DNA from: Andreprevotia chitinilytica DSM 18519 | GTDB lineage: Bacteria > Pseudomonadota > Gammaproteobacteria > Burkholderiales > Chitinibacteraceae | Reading direction: 5' to 3' | DNA: 64,000 bases | NCBI RefSeq assembly: GCF_000711875.1 | Contig: NZ_JONM01000005.1 | Span: 234,976 to 298,975 of the forward strand | Part shown: one piece after another, positions 60,653 through 64,000 of the stretch | Numbering within the stretch: position 1 is the stretch's first letter | Layout: each line of letters starts with the position of its first letter | The notes under the pieces: model-generated | The model's database searches: none | What the model was told of the DNA's origin: nothing | What the model saw: the letters and a program-made list of their open reading frames with translations, nothing else | Program-made: the position numbers and the translations under genes

Positions 60653-61291
60653 ATGAAACCATTTACCCAATTGAACGGCCTGGTTTGCCCGCTTGACCGC
60701 GCCAACGTCGATACTGACGCCATCATTCCCAAGCAGTTCCTCAAGTCGATCAAGCGTTCCGGCTTCGGCCCGAACCTGTTTGACGAGTGGCGCTACCTGG
60801 ATCACGGCGAGCCGGGCATGGACAACAGCAAGCGCCAGATCAACCCGGAATTCGTGCTCAACTTCCCGCGTTATGCCGGTGCGCAAGTGCTGCTGGCACG
60901 TGATAACTTTGGCTGTGGTTCAAGCCGCGAACACGCACCGTGGGCGATCGAAGACTACGGTTTCCGCGCTGTCATCGCCCCGAGCTTTGCCGATATTTTC
61001 TTTAACAACTGCTTCAAGAACGGCCTGCTGCCGATCGTGTTGTCCACCGAAGTGGTCGATCAGTTGTTTAGTGAGGCTGAGGCCACCGAAGGCTACCAAC
61101 TCGCGATCGATCTGGAGCAACAAACGGTGACCACACCGGCCGGCCAATCGTTCAGTTTTGATATCACCGCCCACCGTAAACATTGCTTGCTGAACGGGTT
61201 GGATGAGATCGGCCTGACGCTGGCACACGCCGAAGAAATCCGCGTGTTCGAAGAAAAGCGCAAGGCGCAGCAACCTTGGTTGTTTGTTTAA
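60653..61291 (+). CDS. leuD: LeuD, 3-isopropylmalate dehydratase small subunit
   Basis: A 212-residue protein (201 in E. coli). [33 protein letters not shown] and [49 protein letters not shown] are the family blocks. It forms the isomerase with LeuC. It starts two bases after the entericidin stop, confirming one transcript. A GCCCGGC-TT-GCCGGGC hairpin follows at 61319 without a U-run. Confidence 0.97.
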   Translation: MKPFTQLNGLVCPLDRANVDTDAIIPKQFLKSIKRSGFGPNLFDEWRYLDHGEPGMDNSKRQINPEFVLNFPRYAGAQVLLARDNFGCGSSREHAPWAIEDYGFRAVIAPSFADIFFNNCFKNGLLPIVLSTEVVDQLFSEAEATEGYQLAIDLEQQTVTTPAGQSFSFDITAHRKHCLLNGLDEIGLTLAHAEEIRVFEEKRKAQQPWLFV

Positions 61292-61436
61292 GGTTTCAAA
61301 AGTTTGAAAGCAGGACCTGCCCGGCTTGCCGGGCAAACGGGGGCGCGGCGGTCTATGGAGGACTCCGCGTCACCCAGCACCATAAAAATTCGCTAGACTG
61401 CAAAAGTTGGCTGACTCAAGAGGAAAGAAAACAATC

Positions 61437-62171
61437 ATGATCCTGCACAAATTCAAGAACCAGGCTGATCTCGACCGCGCTGCGGCAGACCTGATCATCT
61501 CCGCCGTCCGCGCCAAACCCAATGCAGTGCTGGGCATGGCAACCGGCGGTACCCCGGTCGGCCTCTACCAAGAGATCGTCAAAAGTTATCAGCAGGGTCT
61601 GGTGAGTTTCAAGGAAGCGAAGACCTTCAACCTCGATGAATATGTCGGCCTGCCGATTACGCATCCCGAGTCCTACCGCGCTTTCATGCAGCGCAACCTG
61701 TTTGACCATATCGATATCAGGGCCGAGAACACCCACGTGCCGAACGGCAACGCTGCCGATATCGATGGTGAAGGTCGTCGTTACGACGAAATGCTTTACC
61801 AGCAAGGCCCAGTCGATCTGCAACTGTTGGGCATTGGTCACAACGGCCATATCGGCTTCAACGAGCCGGATAGCCACCTCTCGCGTTTCACCCACAAGGT
61901 CACCCTGAAGGCGGAAACCCGCGAAGCCAACAAGCGGTTCTTCAACAGCCTGGACGAAGTGCCGACCCACGCCATCACCATGGGCATGGGCTCCATTCTC
62001 CACGCCAAGGCCATTCTGCTGGTGGTGAAGGGCATGGAAAAGGCCGAGATACTTGACCGCACGCTCAACGGCCCGATCACCACGGAAATCCCGGCATCAC
62101 TGCTGCAAACCCACCCGCGCGTCATCGTGATGACCGATTGCGATGTGGAGTACAAGGTTTCGCACAGCTGA
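61437..62171 (+). CDS. nagB: NagB, glucosamine-6-phosphate deaminase
   Basis: A 244-residue NagB (B. subtilis 242, E. coli 266; lacks the C-terminal extension of the allosteric enteric form). AVLGMATGGTPVGLYQE, TFNLDEYVGLPITHPESYRAFM, LLGIGHNGHIGFNEPDSHLSRFTHKVTL cover the active site. It converts glucosamine-6-P to fructose-6-P and ammonia, as in GlcNAc/chitin use. ATG 61437 follows AGAGGA. It splits leuD from leuB and has its own terminator; a TAGACT at 61395 may be a -10 box. Confidence 0.95.
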   Translation: MILHKFKNQADLDRAAADLIISAVRAKPNAVLGMATGGTPVGLYQEIVKSYQQGLVSFKEAKTFNLDEYVGLPITHPESYRAFMQRNLFDHIDIRAENTHVPNGNAADIDGEGRRYDEMLYQQGPVDLQLLGIGHNGHIGFNEPDSHLSRFTHKVTLKAETREANKRFFNSLDEVPTHAITMGMGSILHAKAILLVVKGMEKAEILDRTLNGPITTEIPASLLQTHPRVIVMTDCDVEYKVSHS

Positions 62172-62189
62172 TAGCCCGCTATCCCAGGC

Positions 62190-62216
62190 AAAGCGGGGCT
62201 TGCCCCCGCTTTTTTC
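62190..62216 (+). terminator. Rho-independent terminator after nagB
   Basis: AAAGCGGGG-CTTG(C)-CCCCGCTTTTTTC; good stem and U-run, isolating nagB from leuB. Confidence 0.87.
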
Positions 62217-62246
62217 TTTTAACTGCAGTGCAAAAGTGAATACGCC

Positions 62247-63311
62247 ATGAAAATCCTCGTTCTCCCCGGTGACGGTATTGGCCCGGAAATCATCAATCAA
62301 GCCAAGAAAGTGCTCGATGTACTCAAGCGCGATGGGCTGAAAATCGAACTCGAAGAAGCCCCGCTGGGCGGTGCTGCATACGACGCCTATGGCGCACCGT
62401 ATCCAGAATTCACCCAGAAGCTGGCGCGTGCTGCAGATGCAGTGCTGCTTGGCGCAGTCGGTGGCCCGAAGTACGACCAGCTCGATCGCCCGCTGCGCCC
62501 TGAACGCGGCCTGTTGGCGATTCGCAAGGATTTGAACCTGTTCGCCAACCTGCGCCCGGCGATCCTGTACCCGGAACTTGCGAATGCGTCGACACTGAAG
62601 CCGGAAGTGGTGAGCGGCCTGGATATCCTGATCGTGCGCGAGCTGACCGGTGACATCTACTTCGGCCAACCGCGTGGCATACGTGTGAACGAGGCTGGCG
62701 AGCGCGAAGGCTTCAACACGATGGTGTATGCGGAATCCGAAATCCGCCGCATCGGCCGTGTGGCGTTCCAGGCGGCGCAAAAGCGTGGCAAGAAGCTCTG
62801 TTCGGTCGATAAGGCCAATGTGCTGGAAACGACCGAATTCTGGAAAGAGATCATGACCGATCTCGCCAAGGAATATCCGGACGTCGAGCTCTCCCACATG
62901 TACGTCGACAACGCTGCGATGCAGCTCGTGCGCAACCCGAAGCAGTTCGACGTGATGGTGACCGGCAACATCTTCGGCGACATCCTCTCCGACCAAGCCT
63001 CGATGCTCACCGGCTCGATCGGCATGCTCCCGTCGGCGTCGCTGGATCAGAACAACAAGGGCATGTACGAGCCGAGCCACGGTTCCGCGCCGGATATCGC
63101 CGGCAAGGACATTGCCAACCCGCTGGCCACCATCCTGTCCGCTGCGATGATGTTGCGTTACAGCTTCAACGCCGAAGAGTCGGCCGCGCGCATCGAAAAC
63201 GCCGTGAAGGCAGTGCTCGCCAAGGGCCTGCGCACGGGCGATATCTACGAAGCGGGCACGGAGAAAATCTCCTGCTCGGCGATGGGTGATGCCGTGGTCG
63301 CGGCGCTCTGA
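62247..63311 (+). CDS. leuB: LeuB, 3-isopropylmalate dehydrogenase
   Basis: A 354-residue enzyme (363 in E. coli). [65 protein letters not shown], and [18 protein letters not shown] are hallmark blocks with the metal-binding Asp residues in GDILSD. It oxidatively decarboxylates 3-isopropylmalate. It is separated from leuCD by nagB and its terminator, so it needs its own promoter, none of which is clear in the 30-bp gap. Confidence 0.97.
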   Translation: MKILVLPGDGIGPEIINQAKKVLDVLKRDGLKIELEEAPLGGAAYDAYGAPYPEFTQKLARAADAVLLGAVGGPKYDQLDRPLRPERGLLAIRKDLNLFANLRPAILYPELANASTLKPEVVSGLDILIVRELTGDIYFGQPRGIRVNEAGEREGFNTMVYAESEIRRIGRVAFQAAQKRGKKLCSVDKANVLETTEFWKEIMTDLAKEYPDVELSHMYVDNAAMQLVRNPKQFDVMVTGNIFGDILSDQASMLTGSIGMLPSASLDQNNKGMYEPSHGSAPDIAGKDIANPLATILSAAMMLRYSFNAEESAARIENAVKAVLAKGLRTGDIYEAGTEKISCSAMGDAVVAAL

Positions 63312-63331
63312 TTGCTTTGCAGCTTCAAAGT

Positions 63332-63360
63332 AAAACGGGTGCTTCTGAGCACCCGTTTTT
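63332..63360 (+). terminator. Rho-independent terminator after leuB
   Basis: AAAACGGGTGCT-TCTG-AGCACCCGTTTTT, perfect 10-bp core stem with a U-run. Confidence 0.92.
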
Positions 63361-63383
63361 CATTGCAGCGATGAACTTACCGC

Positions 63384-63462
63384 GTAGCCCGGACGGCTTG
63401 CCGGCCGGGGTTGCAATGGTTATCGAAGACACCCCCCGGCCGCAAAAATGCGTCCGGGCTAG
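63384..63462. repeat. V-family palindromic repeat, copy 4
   Basis: GTAGCCCGGACGGCTTGCCG ... CCCCCCGGCCG ... GCGTCCGGGCTAG, 79 bp. The 63312-63851 gap contains this, two W repeats, and the IS110 left end, with no gene. Confidence 0.82.
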
Positions 63463-63483
63463 GGTCGATGTCATCGCAAAGGC

Positions 63484-63561
63484 GTAGGGCGGAACACCCG
63501 AAGGGCGTTCCGCCGCAATGCGCGGTCACCGGTAGATCGCCCGTTGGGTGATCCGCCCTAC
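63484..63561. repeat. W-family hairpin repeat, copy 1
   Basis: GTAGGGCGGAAC ... GATCCGCCCTAC inverted ends, 78 bp, with an internal stem GGCGGAAC / GTTCCGCC (63489-63515). Confidence 0.78.
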
Positions 63562-63573
63562 ATGTACTGATCA

Positions 63574-63614
63574 GTAATCCGCCGCACCATGTTGGGTGAT
63601 CACCCGCGGGTTAC
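63574..63614. repeat. W-like short hairpin next to IS110
   Basis: GTAATCCGC and GCGGGTTAC ends with a TTGGGTGATCACCC core, resembling the 3' arm of the W repeat at 63484. It adjoins the IS110 left end. Confidence 0.55.
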
Positions 63615-63669
63615 GCAGTTACCTGCTAACCCCCCCTTGTATCTTGTTTCCCGTGATGGTTAGCTCCCA

Positions 63670-63851
63670 TCACACGAGGCAGCGGCAGCTTGGACCCCCC
63701 CTGAAGGCCTGGACCTTGCGACGTAGATCAAGCCCGCTGCCTCACCCTCCTCGCCAATTAGACACTGAACGGTAGCCAAGGGCGCGACCCTGTATGCACA
63801 AGGCAAGTGGGCGACGTGGCACTTTCTTCATCTTCTCGATCTTTTCTCATC
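63670..63851 (+). ncRNA. Candidate IS110 bridge RNA (seekRNA) region
   Basis: Non-coding left end upstream of the transposase. GAGGCAGCGG (63676-63685) and CCGCTGCCTC (63734-63743) form a perfect 10-bp stem enclosing a 48-base loop. IS110 elements of this side express a bridge RNA that pairs with target and donor DNA. The boundaries and loops are inferred only. Confidence 0.5.
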
Positions 63852-64000
63852 ATGCACTTTCTCGGTATCGACGTTTCCAAAGCCAAACTCGACTGCTGCC
63901 TGCTCGTTGACGTAGCAGCCGGCAAACGCAAGACCAAAGTCATCGACAACACCAAGGCCGGCATCGCGGGCTTGCTCGACTGGCTCCGCAAACAAGGCCT
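63852..64000 (+). CDS. IS110-family transposase, N-terminal part
   Basis: The first 49 codons of a DEDD transposase: MHFLGIDVSKAKLDCCLLVD, then KTKVIDNTKAGIAGLLDWLRKQG, running off the right edge. The Asp in GIDVSK is the first catalytic residue of the RuvC-like DEDD domain. The enzyme recombines DNA guided by a bridge RNA. ATG 63852 is the only plausible start. Whether the gene is intact cannot be judged. Confidence 0.9.
   Translation, partial: MHFLGIDVSKAKLDCCLLVDVAAGKRKTKVIDNTKAGIAGLLDWLRKQG

Larger units (their letters stand above)
63615..64000 (+). mobile_element. IS110-family insertion sequence, left end (right end outside window)
   Basis: The start of an IS110-type transposase at 63852 is preceded by about 235 non-coding bases, typical of the family. 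The exact left tip cannot be fixed from one copy; 63615 is only the base after the last recognisable repeat. IS110 elements lack classic inverted repeats and often target repeat sequences. Confidence 0.72.

Noticed and set aside
61319..61337. Hairpin GCCCGGC-TT-GCCGGGC after leuD as a terminator
   Set aside because: It has no U-run on the plus strand, so termination cannot be claimed.

Overview
The window looks like the chromosome of a motile, free-living betaproteobacterium, most likely from the Neisseriales (Chromobacteriaceae or Chitinibacteraceae). That placement is an inference from gene content and protein character (fleSR-fli order, flgM-flgN, fliW, accA-tilS, a leuC-entericidin-leuD cluster, thyA-folA); no rRNA gene is present to confirm it. 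The sequence is GC-rich and densely coded. Most genes are housekeeping genes, but the intergenic spaces are unusually rich in small palindromic repeats.

Region 1 (1-15919) is a motility block. A leftward cheV-cheV-cheY set lies beside a rightward run of fleS, an HsbA-like STAS protein, an HsbR-like REC-PP2C-kinase protein, a CheB-type methylesterase without receiver, and the sigma-54 activator fleR. A good -24/-12 promoter then precedes fliEFGHIJ and a coupled NlpC/P60 lipoprotein. flgM-flgN (behind a well-spaced sigma-28 promoter) and fliW follow. Together this reads as a control cascade: FleSR and sigma-54 switch on the basal body and export ATPase, while the HsbA/HsbR partner switch, FlgM and FliW tune the late stage.

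Region 2 (16065-28889) holds accA, tilS, srkA, an oxidoreductase, a chemoreceptor, argO, a PiuC-type dioxygenase, small hypothetical genes, trmJ and suhB. Region 3 (27750-36846) is a transport and sensing block: a periplasmic binding protein divergent from a TctD/TctE-like two-component system, a NitT/TauT-type ABC operon, and a porin. The binding-protein gene and the porin share the same promoter architecture: a tandem 7-bp direct repeat with 11-bp period placed 10-11 bp upstream of a TAGGAT box. This suggests one OmpR/PhoB-class regulator controls both.

Region 4 (36931-54222) carries a PadR-FAD monooxygenase divergon with a palindromic operator, a tandem pair of spermidine-synthase-like proteins, a SulP transporter, a DUF1016 nuclease beside a ribbon-helix-helix protein, mutS, rluB, greB, an orphan sensor kinase and thyA. 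Region 5 (54567-64000) has folA, a secreted barnase with overlapping barstar, an XRE regulator, leuC-entericidin-leuD, nagB set between leuD and leuB, and the left end of an IS110-family element whose upstream non-coding part probably encodes a bridge RNA.

The most unusual feature is the repeats. At least six families occur: perfect heptamer arrays, REP/BIME pairs, GTAGCCCGGAC hairpins, CCCTCTCCC hairpins, a 113-bp palindromic element, and a three-copy repeat with DnaA-box-like motifs. Several touch or form the stop codons of neighbouring genes.
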